DNA of 64,000 nt from contig CAIUOP010000061.1 in assembly GCA_903900805.1 (NCBI GenBank), forward strand, positions 1-64,000. The letters run 5' to 3'. This DNA is from an uncultured beta proteobacterium. Its GTDB lineage: Bacteria; Pseudomonadota; Gammaproteobacteria; Burkholderiales; Burkholderiaceae. A program made the translations under genes and the position numbers. Each line of letters opens with the position of its first letter. Within the stretch, counting starts at the first letter, position 1. The notes under the pieces are model-generated. The model did no database searches, was not told where the DNA came from, and was given only the letters and a program-made list of their open reading frames with translations. This document shows positions 53,901 through 63,209 of this stretch, piece after piece.

Positions 53901-54311
53901 TTAAGACTCGTTGGTCGGCTTTGCATTGGAACTAGGCTCAAAACTCAAAGATGCAGAATTGATGCAATAGCGTAAACCAGTAGGGTTTGGGCCGTCATCA
54001 AAGACATGGCCTAAATGGGCATCGCAATTGGCGCATCGTACTTCGGTCCGCACCATACCATGGCTAACATCTTTAATTTCCTTAATAGCTGATTCTTCTT
54101 CTGGTTTGTTATAGCTAGGCCATCCACAACCAGCATCAAATTTAGTCTCCGAGAGAAAGAGGGGGGTGTTGCAGCAAACACAGGTATATCTACCTTTATC
54201 CCAGTGATCCCAATACTTTCCAGTAAAGGGTCTTTCAGTTGCAGCTTCTCTTGTAACGCGATACTCGATATCACTCAGCATTTCTTTGTATTCTTGATTT
54301 GTTTTTTTCAT
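53901..54311 (-). CDS. msrB: Peptide-methionine (R)-S-oxide reductase
   Basis: MsrB repairs the R form of methionine sulfoxide. The 136-residue product has zinc-binding pairs at Cys 44/47 (CVCC) and Cys 93/96 (CANC), the GCGWPSY loop with Cys 62, and the catalytic Cys 116 in [10 protein letters not shown]. It has no signal peptide, so it acts in the cytoplasm. selO lies 34 bp upstream on the same strand and the pair may be linked in oxidative stress. Confidence 0.94.
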   Translation of the reverse strand: MKKTNQEYKEMLSDIEYRVTREAATERPFTGKYWDHWDKGRYTCVCCNTPLFLSETKFDAGCGWPSYNKPEEESAIKEIKDVSHGMVRTEVRCANCDAHLGHVFDDGPNPTGLRYCINSASLSFEPSSNAKPTNES

Positions 54312-54345
54312 GAGAGCTCCTTGGAATTAAATGTTTAATGAGGCG

Positions 54346-55812
54346 CTAAGAAGAGCAGCTCACTTCAACCGACTCTAAATCTGGAGACGGGGGGGTTGCA
54401 TATTCTTGATATTGAGCTTGTTCATCAAAAGGCTGCTCCAAAATACTTAAGAGTTTAGCCGCTTCAGAAAAGTCCTTTTTTTGTGCTTTCTCAATAGCGG
54501 CTTGAGCCAGATGATTGCGTAATATATAGATTGGATTTACCGCATTCATTTTTTGTTTACGGTCTGTATCGACGCTAGATTCTATCTTTAAGCGCTTCTT
54601 GTAATCATCAAGCCATTGATCCATCGCATCTCTATCAATAAAGTCATTACGTAATTTGATTTCACTGATGGGAGCATTCGTATTGATGTCTGCTAGACCC
54701 CGAAATAGCGTTGTAAAGTCGACTTTTGAGTCATGCATCACTTGGAGCAGTCTTTCGATCAAATCCATATCGTTATCTTGTTCGGTGCCAAGCCCCAGCT
54801 TCTGCCTAAATAGAGACAACCAAGTTTCTCCATAGGCGATTGGAAATTCACCTAGTGCATTAGTGAGTAGCGTTTGGGCTTCTTCTTCGGAGTGTTCTAG
54901 TTCCAGCAAAGGAATAAATGCGCTCGCTAAGCAGGCCATATTCCAATGCATGATTTGGGGCTGGCGTTGATAAGCATAGCGGCCGCCGTGATCGCTATGA
55001 TTACAAATGTGGTCGATTTGAAATTGATCCAGAAAGCCAAAAGGGCCATAGTCAATTGTTAGCCCTAAAACACTGATGTTGTCGCTATTGAGAACTCCAT
55101 GACAAAAGCCAACGGCTTGCCACTGCGCAACCAGCTTTGCATTGCGGGCACATATTTTTTGAAACAGATCTAAATACGGATTTTTACTATTACGACATTC
55201 TGGATAGTGATGGTCAATTAATAAATCAGCAAGTTCTTTTAGCTGAACAATATTTTGGGTTGAAGCAAAATGTTCAAAGTGACCAACACGTATAAAACTT
55301 GGCGCTAAACGGGCACATACTGCTGCAGTCTCCAGAGTCTCTCGTAGAACTGGCATGTGAGAGCCGACAATTGATAAAGCTCTGCTGGTGGGTATGCCTA
55401 AAGCGTGCATCGCCTCACTACATAAAAATTCTCGGATAGAGGAACGTAGAACAGCTCTGCCATCGCCCATGCGTGAATAGCGCGTTTTACCGGCACCTTT
55501 TAGTTGTAATTCTTGGCCAGCGATATCGCCTAAGAGGATTGCCCTGCCATCACCTAGCTGTCCAGCCCAAACTCCAAATTGATGGCCGCTATAAACGGTA
55601 GCTATTGGATGGGAAAATTTCTGGGATTGGGTCACTAGGCTATTGCCGGCTAAAACGTTTAGCCAAGTCTCATCCTGCGGATACCCATCACTCTTTAACG
55701 GTATGTTGAGTAATGCTGCTGCCGATGATGAAAAAGCTACCCAGTAAGGCTCTGGAATAGGGCTCGGTTGTAGTTCTTGGATGGCGTCATCGCCGCTTAA
55801 TGTAAAGGCCAT
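54346..55812 (-). CDS. selO: Protein adenylyltransferase SelO
   Basis: SelO (YdiU) is a pseudokinase-fold enzyme that transfers AMP to proteins, studied in redox stress. ATG 55812 gives MAFTLSGDDAIQEL and 488 residues; ATG 55839 would add nine. It has the hallmark YSGHQFGVWAGQLGDGRA, RYSRMGDGRAVLRSSIREF and CHGVLNSDNISVLGLTIDYG motifs with the metal-binding Asn and Asp. The C-terminus ends SCSS, with Cys at the position where selenocysteine occurs in animals. It is divergent from the second PaaI-like thioesterase gene. Confidence 0.93.
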   Translation of the reverse strand: MAFTLSGDDAIQELQPSPIPEPYWVAFSSSAAALLNIPLKSDGYPQDETWLNVLAGNSLVTQSQKFSHPIATVYSGHQFGVWAGQLGDGRAILLGDIAGQELQLKGAGKTRYSRMGDGRAVLRSSIREFLCSEAMHALGIPTSRALSIVGSHMPVLRETLETAAVCARLAPSFIRVGHFEHFASTQNIVQLKELADLLIDHHYPECRNSKNPYLDLFQKICARNAKLVAQWQAVGFCHGVLNSDNISVLGLTIDYGPFGFLDQFQIDHICNHSDHGGRYAYQRQPQIMHWNMACLASAFIPLLELEHSEEEAQTLLTNALGEFPIAYGETWLSLFRQKLGLGTEQDNDMDLIERLLQVMHDSKVDFTTLFRGLADINTNAPISEIKLRNDFIDRDAMDQWLDDYKKRLKIESSVDTDRKQKMNAVNPIYILRNHLAQAAIEKAQKKDFSEAAKLLSILEQPFDEQAQYQEYATPPSPDLESVEVSCSS

Positions 55813-55867
55813 AAGAACTATTCTAGGGGGATTTCCCAAATGGCGTTTGAGCCACTAAAATCAGCTT

Positions 55868-56359
55868 ATGAATAAACAAGTCCAGATCAATCCCCAAACT
55901 CAGCTTGCCAATTTAGGCGAAGAACTCAATGTCCCATTTTTGAAGCTGCTCGGCGTCCGCTGCCTGAGTGCAGAAATGGGCAAAGGGGAGATCTTGCTAG
56001 CCCTAAAGCCAGAACACACTAATACCTGGGCAGTTGCCCATGGCGGTGTTCTTCTGACGTTAATGGATGTGGCAATGGCTGTGGCAGCCAGATCTGCTGA
56101 TCCTGGTGATCGCAGTGTTGTCACAATAGAATTAAAAAACAACTTTATGCAGGCTGCTAATGGTGTTTTACGTGTCAAAGCTGATACCGTGCGCACGACA
56201 GCCACCATGGCCTTTTGTGAGGCTAAGCTTTATAACGATCAAGGTGAGGTTTGCTGTATGGCGACCGGAACATTTCAATACCTAAAGCGTTTAGCAACGC
56301 GCAATGCTGATGGCAATCGCGCTATTAATGATGACCTGCGTGGTGAGACAAACGATTAA
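55868..56359 (+). CDS. PaaI family (hotdog-fold) thioesterase
   Basis: A 163-residue hotdog protein. It has the AVAHGGVLLTLMDVAMAVAA motif, with HGG and Asp as in PaaI-type thioesterases, and resembles the protein at 5026 in this motif (WAVAHGG versus HVAHGG). A C-terminal tail of about 20 residues after the fold is polar and not conserved. Substrate unknown. It is divergent from selO and convergent with a TANGO2-like gene. Confidence 0.87.
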   Translation: MNKQVQINPQTQLANLGEELNVPFLKLLGVRCLSAEMGKGEILLALKPEHTNTWAVAHGGVLLTLMDVAMAVAARSADPGDRSVVTIELKNNFMQAANGVLRVKADTVRTTATMAFCEAKLYNDQGEVCCMATGTFQYLKRLATRNADGNRAINDDLRGETND

Positions 56360-56362
56360 GCA

Positions 56363-57220
56363 TTAAACCGATAGATTAGAGCCGGGCGCAGCACTAAGTG
56401 CGCCGGTAATCACATCATGGCCAACTGTGCCAGTAGCATCAAAGCGGCGTTCCACCATTTCAAATTGACCATCTTTGCGTACTCTCAGCACAGTACTCGA
56501 ACGCGTGCCATAGGTATCAGTTTTAATGAATGCGGGCGATAACGCTTTTTCCCATTCACGACTAACGCCTGTATTTGGTAGCTCATGGTCACTCGCGTGG
56601 TGCGTATCGGCCAAAAGTTTTAAATAGTGATCTGCATTCTTCAGTTGGCCACTATCCATGGCAAGTGTTTGTGCAAAGGCAGCCACGCGGTGGTTTACCT
56701 TTGGCCATGGCGTATCTAGCATGGCGTTGGAAAGCCCATAAACACCAGCATCCAAGGGTTGATGGGGAAAGACTTTGCGTGGCCGAATATTTTGGCCCAT
56801 CATCATGCGATTGCTCACCCAATGCATTTCCGCATTTTCAGGATTACTGAGGTCGGCCATTAAAAGATTAAAGCCATTGTAATTTTGGAAGCGCTTTTCA
56901 TTCTCTTGGATGAAGTTAGCAGGGCGCTCTTTGCTAGCAAGATACATTAAAGAAAGTTCGCCACGTGTTCTTGAATCAGGATTTTTTTCGCTAGGCGCTC
57001 TGACATTCGTGAGGGCAGCAAATTTACCAGTCTTGGTAAAGCCCAACCATGTTCCTGGGCTTCCTAAAACATCAGCACGATCTCTGCCGGCTAAAACATG
57101 TGGGTGCTCATCCCACCAAGAAATGCCTTTAGTATCACGTTCATAAAACTCATCGCGATTAGCCGCAACCACCAAAGGGTAGTCGGGGTGTGATTTCCAG
57201 GCGAAGAGGATCAGGCACAT
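56363..57220 (-). CDS. NRDE/TANGO2 family protein
   Basis: The 285-residue protein starts MCLILFAWKSHPDYPLVVAA and has the NRDE motif (AANRDEFY) with Cys 2, which can be the N-terminal nucleophile, plus NVRAPSEKNPDSRTRGEL. The family includes the human TANGO2 protein, involved in heme or lipid handling; the bacterial role is not established. It lies 14 bp after ygfZ on the same strand. Confidence 0.87.
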   Translation of the reverse strand: MCLILFAWKSHPDYPLVVAANRDEFYERDTKGISWWDEHPHVLAGRDRADVLGSPGTWLGFTKTGKFAALTNVRAPSEKNPDSRTRGELSLMYLASKERPANFIQENEKRFQNYNGFNLLMADLSNPENAEMHWVSNRMMMGQNIRPRKVFPHQPLDAGVYGLSNAMLDTPWPKVNHRVAAFAQTLAMDSGQLKNADHYLKLLADTHHASDHELPNTGVSREWEKALSPAFIKTDTYGTRSSTVLRVRKDGQFEMVERRFDATGTVGHDVITGALSAAPGSNLSV

Positions 57221-57234
57221 ATCAGCAAAGAGTC

Positions 57235-58212
57235 CTAAATTTCAATTAATGGGTAAGGCAATGAATCTATTTTTAACACAGGTCCTTGTGCGCTTCCTAG
57301 ATAGATTTCCCCACTTTCGAGCGCCTCCAGTTTGCATTCCACCTGGAGGTCGATTTTATTGGGCTCTTTAGGGGATGGAGATGATAGGACCACCATACCA
57401 GCTGGTTGCGCGGGGTCATTTACCTGAAAAAGCTCGGTACCTGGGGCAATCGAAACGCTACCTAAGGAATCTATCGAAGTGTGAGCCAGTTGAAGTCGCC
57501 TCTTAATAACGCCTCGGTATTGGCTACGAGCGACGATTTCTTGACCTGGATAGCAGCCCTTTTTAAAGTCCACTCCTGCAACAGATTCAAAGTTGATCAT
57601 TTGCGGTACAAATTGCTCTTGGGTTGCTAGAACAATTCTTGGAATCGCACTCATCACTTCAAGATGGTTCCATTGCATAACATCATCGCTCAAGCTTTTC
57701 TCTGGACTATCTTTTTTTCCTGCGATTAATACGCGCGAGTAAGTTTGATGATTTGCTATGACATCCGGTAGACGCAAGCCAATTTGACCAGCTTCTATTT
57801 TGAGCCCTGCAATACTTTCATCGTTGCAAGAATATCCAGTAACAGTCCATTCAGATGAGGCATCGGACACTTTTACTTTAGAGCGCAGTACAAACATTGC
57901 TAAACGCTTAGCTGTAGAAGCTGCAATATCTTTAGAAATAAATAGTGCAAAACGATCTGGTGCATTGACATCCTCAGGAAATTGTCCAAGCCAAGCGCTG
58001 GCTAGTAATCTTCCTTTTGGATTGCAATATCCGACTAGCCTGACTGAGTCATGTGTTTGGGCAATTTGCGGGGCGAATGTGCGATTCAAGCCCAAAACAG
58101 AATTGCTCAGCTGATTTTGTAAAAAACTAGCAGCATCTGCGCCCTCCACAAAAATGAGGCCCCATTGGGGCAGGCTAGCTTGTATTGGCGTATTTTGGGA
58201 GTGATTGATCAT
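57235..58212 (-). CDS. ygfZ: Folate-binding protein YgfZ
   Basis: YgfZ is a GcvT-like, folate-dependent protein needed for repair of some iron-sulfur enzymes. The 325-residue product has the family signature KKGCYPGQEIVARSQYRG with the essential Cys, plus the N-terminal FVEGADAASFLQNQLSNSV. It lies divergent from mltG, with 20 bp between start codons. The combination with a NRDE protein downstream on the same strand is noted. Confidence 0.92.
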   Translation of the reverse strand: MINHSQNTPIQASLPQWGLIFVEGADAASFLQNQLSNSVLGLNRTFAPQIAQTHDSVRLVGYCNPKGRLLASAWLGQFPEDVNAPDRFALFISKDIAASTAKRLAMFVLRSKVKVSDASSEWTVTGYSCNDESIAGLKIEAGQIGLRLPDVIANHQTYSRVLIAGKKDSPEKSLSDDVMQWNHLEVMSAIPRIVLATQEQFVPQMINFESVAGVDFKKGCYPGQEIVARSQYRGVIKRRLQLAHTSIDSLGSVSIAPGTELFQVNDPAQPAGMVVLSSPSPKEPNKIDLQVECKLEALESGEIYLGSAQGPVLKIDSLPYPLIEI

Positions 58213-58232
58213 GACCCTTTTATCATAGCCTG

Positions 58233-59300
58233 ATGAGTAGAAAAATTCAGGGAAGCCGTCTTTTCACTAAGAACAAAACTCGAGGTCAAAGGTTAAGAGC
58301 TTGGCTGTACGGGCTTCTTGTGGTGATTGGCATCTTATACAGCTATATCTTTTTATGGCCAGTGGTTCCATCCAGCCCTAATGTGGCTGATTTTCCAGTT
58401 TATAAAGTCAAAATCAAACCCCTGTCAGGGCTTGCTAGTATTGCTGGGCAATTACAAGGGCAGGGTGTTTCTACGCCCTCAATCGTATTTCAGATAAGCG
58501 CAAGAGTGTTGTTCCTTGGGTCAAAGCTAAAACCAGGAACTTATCTTCTACCAACGAGAGCAAGCTTAGGAACCATTCTCCTTCAAATTGCCCGAGGCGA
58601 TAGAGTGAAGGAGAGTATTGCCATCGTTCCCGGTATGACCATCTGGCAATTAAGGCAATTAGTGGATGCTCATCCATCACTGCTCCATCAGACTAAGGGT
58701 ATGAGCGCAAAAGAAATACTACAAAAGCTGAATCTGAATTACCCAGGACTTGAAGGTATTTTTATGCCAGATACCTATATCTTTGATCCGGACGAGGCTG
58801 ATATTGAAATCTATCGCAGGGCATCACAGGCGATGCAAAAACAGCTCTCTCAAGCATGGTCACAAAAAGAGGCGAACTCCCCCTTAAAAACACCCTATGA
58901 GCTTCTCATACTGGCCTCTATTATAGAAAAGGAAACTGGGCGCTCAAGTGATAGAGGTATGGTTGCCGCCGTCTTCACCAATCGTCTAAAGATTGGGATG
59001 ATGCTACAAACTGATCCTACGGTAATCTATGGCATTGGCCCTAAATTTGACGGTAATTTACGTAAAGCAGATCTTCGTAAAGACAGTGCCTACAATACCT
59101 ATATGCGTAAAGGATTACCCCCAACCCCCATCGCCATGCCGAGCAAGGACTCAATCGGTGCAGCTATCCATCCTACTCAGAGCAATGTCTTATTTTTTGT
59201 TGCTAAAGGCGATGGAAATAGTCACTTTTCTCAAGGCCTCAGTGAGCATGAGGCGGCAGTCAATCGATATCAGCGCAAGTCTAGCCAGACATCCCATTAA
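58233..59300 (+). CDS. mltG: Endolytic murein transglycosylase MltG
   Basis: MltG cuts nascent peptidoglycan and helps end glycan strands. The 355-residue product has a basic N-terminus, one membrane segment at about 25-43, a LysM-like region, and the YceG catalytic domain with Glu 232 in IIEKETG and the LQTDPTVIYG motif. It heads a run with tmk, holB, tatD and an ankyrin gene, an order common in many bacteria. Confidence 0.94.
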   Translation: MSRKIQGSRLFTKNKTRGQRLRAWLYGLLVVIGILYSYIFLWPVVPSSPNVADFPVYKVKIKPLSGLASIAGQLQGQGVSTPSIVFQISARVLFLGSKLKPGTYLLPTRASLGTILLQIARGDRVKESIAIVPGMTIWQLRQLVDAHPSLLHQTKGMSAKEILQKLNLNYPGLEGIFMPDTYIFDPDEADIEIYRRASQAMQKQLSQAWSQKEANSPLKTPYELLILASIIEKETGRSSDRGMVAAVFTNRLKIGMMLQTDPTVIYGIGPKFDGNLRKADLRKDSAYNTYMRKGLPPTPIAMPSKDSIGAAIHPTQSNVLFFVAKGDGNSHFSQGLSEHEAAVNRYQRKSSQTSH

Positions 59301-59316
59301 TTCGATTTAATTTCAT

Positions 59317-59955
59317 ATGACATCAATGTATCCAGGATATTTCATTAGCTTCGAAGGCATCGATGGTGCAGGTAAGAGCACTCATATTGAGTCGTTTCAA
59401 AAGTTGATGCAAGAACGCTACCCTGACCGCGCAGTAATAATGACCCGTGAGCCGGGTGGCACACCTTTAGGTGAGCAGCTAAGAGCGCTTCTATTAGATG
59501 CTCCAATGAATTTAGAGACAGAAGCTTTATTAATGTTTGCCGCTCGTCGGGAACATATCGCTCAAGTCATAGAGCCCGCCCTACAGGCCGGAAAAATAGT
59601 AATTTCAGATCGCTTTACAGATGCCAGCTTTGCTTATCAAGGAGGAGGGCGGGGCTTAAACCTTGATAAATTAAATGAACTTGAGCGTTGGGTGCAGGGC
59701 CGTGCTAATGGAGCATTACTCCAGCCCAATCTTACGATCCTGTTTGATTTACCGGGTGAGGTTGCAGAGGCGCGTCGTTCTAAAGCACGCGCACCAGATA
59801 AGTTTGAAAAAATGGATTTAAATTTTTTTGAAAAGGTTCGCCAAGAGTATCTGCGTCGCGCCAAAGAGGATCCAAAACGTTTTCACTTAGTGGATGCTAC
59901 ATTAACGCCAGAACTGATTTGGAATGGCTTGAAAAATCTGGAATTCAATATCTAG
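59317..59955 (+). CDS. tmk: Thymidylate kinase
   Basis: Tmk phosphorylates dTMP to dTDP. The 212-residue product has the P-loop [11 protein letters not shown] (12-22), [11 protein letters not shown], and the [18 protein letters not shown] motif. The LID region contains [12 protein letters not shown]. It starts 16 bp after mltG and directly abuts holB, whose ATG follows its stop without a gap. Confidence 0.96.
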   Translation: MTSMYPGYFISFEGIDGAGKSTHIESFQKLMQERYPDRAVIMTREPGGTPLGEQLRALLLDAPMNLETEALLMFAARREHIAQVIEPALQAGKIVISDRFTDASFAYQGGGRGLNLDKLNELERWVQGRANGALLQPNLTILFDLPGEVAEARRSKARAPDKFEKMDLNFFEKVRQEYLRRAKEDPKRFHLVDATLTPELIWNGLKNLEFNI

Positions 59956-61098
59956 ATGAGTGACTTCATATTTGCTGAACAAAAAAAGTCTGTAGCGCCA
60001 TGGATGCAAGCGCTATGGGATAGTATGGATTTTGCAAACTTCCCTAATGCAGTTCTGTTGCACGGCCAGTCTGGTATTGGTAAGTTTGCATTTGCACTTG
60101 AACTCACAAAATCGCTCTTATGTGAAAGTGCTCACGAAGCCCCGCGCCCTTGCAATCAATGCGAAGCCTGTCATTGGTTTTGCACTGGAAATCATCCTGA
60201 CTTTATCGCCCTGGTGCCCGAGACCCATCGTAGGCTATTGCCCCATGCAGACTATGAGAGCGACGATTCACCAAAAAAAGGTAAAACAGCACGTGATGAT
60301 TCGGATGGTGATGCTATCGAAAAAAAGGAAAAGAAAAATATCTCGATTGAAGAGACTCGTAATGCCATAGAGAGCCTTTCCATTGGCTCGCATCGCGGCG
60401 GAAATCGTGTGATCCTGATTTATCCACTAGAGATGCTTCGTTCTGACGCCGCCAATACCCTACTGAAGTCTTTGGAAGAGCCACCAGCAAACACGATCTT
60501 CATTTTATTGGCTGATCGGCTTGATCGTGTTCTGCCAACCATTCGCTCTCGTTGCCGCTTACTCACTGCGCCTCGCCCAGATCGTGAGCAAGGTTTGTCA
60601 TGGTTGCGAGCGCAATTACTCAAGATAGATGGGCTGAAAGTGAGCGACAGTGATGTTGAAACAATTTACGATGAGCAGGGTGGGGCACCATACTCAGTCT
60701 TAGATTCCTTGATTGCAAGAAATAGCAAGGATGAAAAAGATGAACTCACTATTGCCATACAAGCCTCCCGCTATTTACTTCAATCTATGTCACAAGGAGT
60801 GCGCATTAATTGGTTGGATTCCGCTGAAAAGACACACAAGGCGCAATACAGCTATTTATTGGGCGCAATGCAACGTTGGACCTCCGATCTACAAGCTGTT
60901 GCACAGGGCGGTGGCCCACGCTATTACCCCAAGCACCTTTCAACACTGAAAGCTTTATCTCAAACCGCAAAGATTTCCAAACTTCATCATTTTTGGAGGT
61001 CCCTAGTCCAGGCCCGGCGTCATGAGAATCACCCCTTAGCTAGCCGCGTGCAGATAGAAGCCTTGCTATCTCAATATCAGCAAGTCTTTGAGTCTTAA
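59956..61098 (+). CDS. holB: DNA polymerase III subunit delta prime
   Basis: HolB is the clamp-loader subunit delta'. The 380-residue product has the P-loop-like GQSGIGK (37-43) and zinc Cys at 66, 69, 72 and 76 (CNQCEACHWFC), then the AAA+ core with SLEEPPANTIFIL and PTIRSRC. Residues 101-128 form a charged Asp/Lys insertion not typical of the family. ATG abuts the tmk stop. A TatD gene follows after 30 bp. Confidence 0.92.
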   Translation: MSDFIFAEQKKSVAPWMQALWDSMDFANFPNAVLLHGQSGIGKFAFALELTKSLLCESAHEAPRPCNQCEACHWFCTGNHPDFIALVPETHRRLLPHADYESDDSPKKGKTARDDSDGDAIEKKEKKNISIEETRNAIESLSIGSHRGGNRVILIYPLEMLRSDAANTLLKSLEEPPANTIFILLADRLDRVLPTIRSRCRLLTAPRPDREQGLSWLRAQLLKIDGLKVSDSDVETIYDEQGGAPYSVLDSLIARNSKDEKDELTIAIQASRYLLQSMSQGVRINWLDSAEKTHKAQYSYLLGAMQRWTSDLQAVAQGGGPRYYPKHLSTLKALSQTAKISKLHHFWRSLVQARRHENHPLASRVQIEALLSQYQQVFES

Positions 61099-61128
61099 TT
61101 TAGACTCAGGCGGTCTAAAATAGCGTTC

Positions 61129-61920
61129 ATGTTCATAGACTCCCATTGCCATCTCGATTTCCCAGAATTTCAATCACGCTTGCCAGAAGTGCTTGCGAAT
61201 ATGGAAGCTGCCAAGGTGAGCAATGCTTTATGCGTATCAGTGGACTTGCCAGACTTTCCCAATGTTTTGAAGCTTGCCCAGGAATATCCTCATCTATACG
61301 CCTCTGTTGGGGTTCATCCAGATTATGAGGACACTCCCGAGCCTAGTTATGACTTCCTGGTAGACACCGCCTTAAAGCATTCGAAAATCGTTGCAATTGG
61401 TGAAACTGGACTCGACTACTACCGCATGGGCGATCGCTCCTATGAATCCATGGATTGGCAACGTGAACGCTTCAGAACCCATATTAGGGCTGCAATAGCC
61501 TGCAAAAAGCCTCTCATCATTCATACTCGGTCTGCATCTGAGGATACGATCAAGATCCTAAAAGAAGAGGGCGCTGATCGAATTGGCGGGGTTATGCATT
61601 GCTTTACTGAGAGCCTGGAAATGGCTAAAGCAGCCATGGAAATGGGCTTTTATATCTCTTTTTCTGGTATTGTGACCTTCAAAAGTGCAAAAGACCTGCA
61701 GGCAACCTGTAAAGAGGTTCCTCTAGATAGAATGCTTATCGAGACAGATTCCCCTTATTTGGCGCCCATTCCATATCGCGGCAAGATCAATGAGCCCGCA
61801 TGGGTGGCTAAAGTTGGTGAATTCATTGCCAGCCTCAAAGGCGTTGCTATTGAAGATCTTGCTGAACAAACTTCTAGCAATTTTTACGAATGTTTTCAGA
61901 TAGATAGAAGTTATTCATGA
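61129..61920 (+). CDS. TatD family metal-dependent hydrolase
   Basis: The 263-residue TIM-barrel hydrolase has the metal-binding motifs of TatD/YcfH: DSHCHLDFPEF at the start, GETGLDYYR, HTR and a later TDSPYLAP. This family includes DNases and D-aminoacyl-tRNA deacylase-like activities. It follows holB as in many bacteria and overlaps the ankyrin gene by 4 bp. Confidence 0.9.
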   Translation: MFIDSHCHLDFPEFQSRLPEVLANMEAAKVSNALCVSVDLPDFPNVLKLAQEYPHLYASVGVHPDYEDTPEPSYDFLVDTALKHSKIVAIGETGLDYYRMGDRSYESMDWQRERFRTHIRAAIACKKPLIIHTRSASEDTIKILKEEGADRIGGVMHCFTESLEMAKAAMEMGFYISFSGIVTFKSAKDLQATCKEVPLDRMLIETDSPYLAPIPYRGKINEPAWVAKVGEFIASLKGVAIEDLAEQTSSNFYECFQIDRSYS

Positions 61921-62618
61921 GATTAAACATTAATAAATACGGTATTTTCTTTTCATTTTTATGCCTATTAAATCAGTTTTCCCACGCACAAACTGCCGAC
62001 CAGATTACTGATTTTGCTAAAGCAGCTAAATTTGATGATGCCTCTGAGGTTAAATCTTTACTTAGTAAGGGAGTAAGTCCAAATACTGTTGATTCCTATG
62101 GCAACCCAATGCTTATTTTGGCTATCAAAGACAAGTCTAATCAGGTTATAGATTTACTCCTCAAAAATCCCAAAATTGACGTTGATTTGTCGAATAAAAG
62201 CGGTGAAACGCCCTTAATGATCGCTTCCATAGAGGGTAATTTGCCACTGGTAAAAGTTTTAGTGCTTAAGCATAAGGCCATGCTTGACCATATCAGTTGG
62301 ACTCCACTGCATTACGCCTGCGCCAAAGGTCAACTTGACGTGGCTCAATTCTTAATTGCCAATGGAGCTATTGTTGATTCGATGAGTCTGGGCAATACAA
62401 CGCCGCTAATGATGGCAGTTAATTCAGGAAATGATCAGCTGGTGAAGCTACTTCTAGATAAGGGTGCTGACTTACAGTTACGCAATACAAATGGTCTTAC
62501 TGCTATTGATATTGCTGATATATATGACAAGCCTCCGATCAGCGAGGGGTTAAGAGCTCGCTGGTTACGGCTTTATAAAAAGCCCTATATTGGGCCTGCT
62601 AAGACGAATGCCTCATAA
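61917..62618 (+). CDS. Exported ankyrin-repeat protein
   Basis: The 233-residue product has a signal peptide (about 1-24, SHAQTADQ) and about five ankyrin repeats between 35 and 215 (GNPMLILAIKDKSNQVIDLL, SGETPLMIASIEGNLPLVKV, TPLHYACAKGQLDVAQFLI, TPLMMAVNSGNDQLVKLLL). Ankyrin repeats mediate protein binding, so it probably binds a periplasmic partner. It is coupled to tatD by a 4-bp overlap. Confidence 0.88.
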   Translation: MRLNINKYGIFFSFLCLLNQFSHAQTADQITDFAKAAKFDDASEVKSLLSKGVSPNTVDSYGNPMLILAIKDKSNQVIDLLLKNPKIDVDLSNKSGETPLMIASIEGNLPLVKVLVLKHKAMLDHISWTPLHYACAKGQLDVAQFLIANGAIVDSMSLGNTTPLMMAVNSGNDQLVKLLLDKGADLQLRNTNGLTAIDIADIYDKPPISEGLRARWLRLYKKPYIGPAKTNAS

Positions 62619-62686
62619 GTATATTTGCGTATAATCATTATTATGTCAAATAAGATATTTCTGTAATCCAACCTCTAGCCCCCCCT

Positions 62687-63199
62687 ATGTACCTAATAGA
62701 CCTAATCCGTAACGCAGATCTTCCCAGCTTTGCAACACTCTTTCGTGAAATCAATACTGATATGGGCAATGGGCAGATTTGGTTTGTATTGCTATTAGCT
62801 TGCTTCATGTTGACAGTACACGGCATGATTGTTTTATCTATTGCCGGCACGTTTCATTGGTTAGATCAGAAGTTAGAAAATAGGCGAATTTATGGGGCAA
62901 ATTTCGTTTCCTATTTCATCGCAATTTTGCTCATTATTGCGGTACATTTTGCTGAAATCATCGCTTGGGCATACATCTGTGTTGCCTTGAAAGTATTCCC
63001 TACCAATCCACAAACCTTCTACTTTGCTGGTGAGATGTACACAACCGTTGGTTATGGCGACTACAGCTTAACTGAACATTGGAGAGTGCTGCCTATCATT
63101 ATCTCTTTTACAGGCATCTTCGCTGTATCGATGTCTGGAGCCGCCTTGTATTCAATGATGGTGAACTTGCTGGGCCATTCCAAACAAAATCCCAAATAA
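62687..63199 (+). CDS. Two-helix potassium channel-like protein
   Basis: The 170-residue membrane protein has hydrophobic segments at about 30-60, 70-95 and 135-155 and a K+ selectivity filter-like TVGYGDYSLT between the last two, so it belongs to the ion channel 2 family (PF07885). No regulatory RCK domain is attached. No ribosome binding site is visible before the ATG (only CCCCCC), so its start may be wrong; ATG about 26 codons in is an alternative. Confidence 0.83.
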   Translation: MYLIDLIRNADLPSFATLFREINTDMGNGQIWFVLLLACFMLTVHGMIVLSIAGTFHWLDQKLENRRIYGANFVSYFIAILLIIAVHFAEIIAWAYICVALKVFPTNPQTFYFAGEMYTTVGYGDYSLTEHWRVLPIIISFTGIFAVSMSGAALYSMMVNLLGHSKQNPK

Positions 63200-63209
63200 A
63201 ATCTGGCTT

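Noticed and set aside
62643-62666. Seven-codon frame before the potassium channel gene
   Set aside because: ATG to TAA encodes only seven residues with no ribosome binding site; probably chance.
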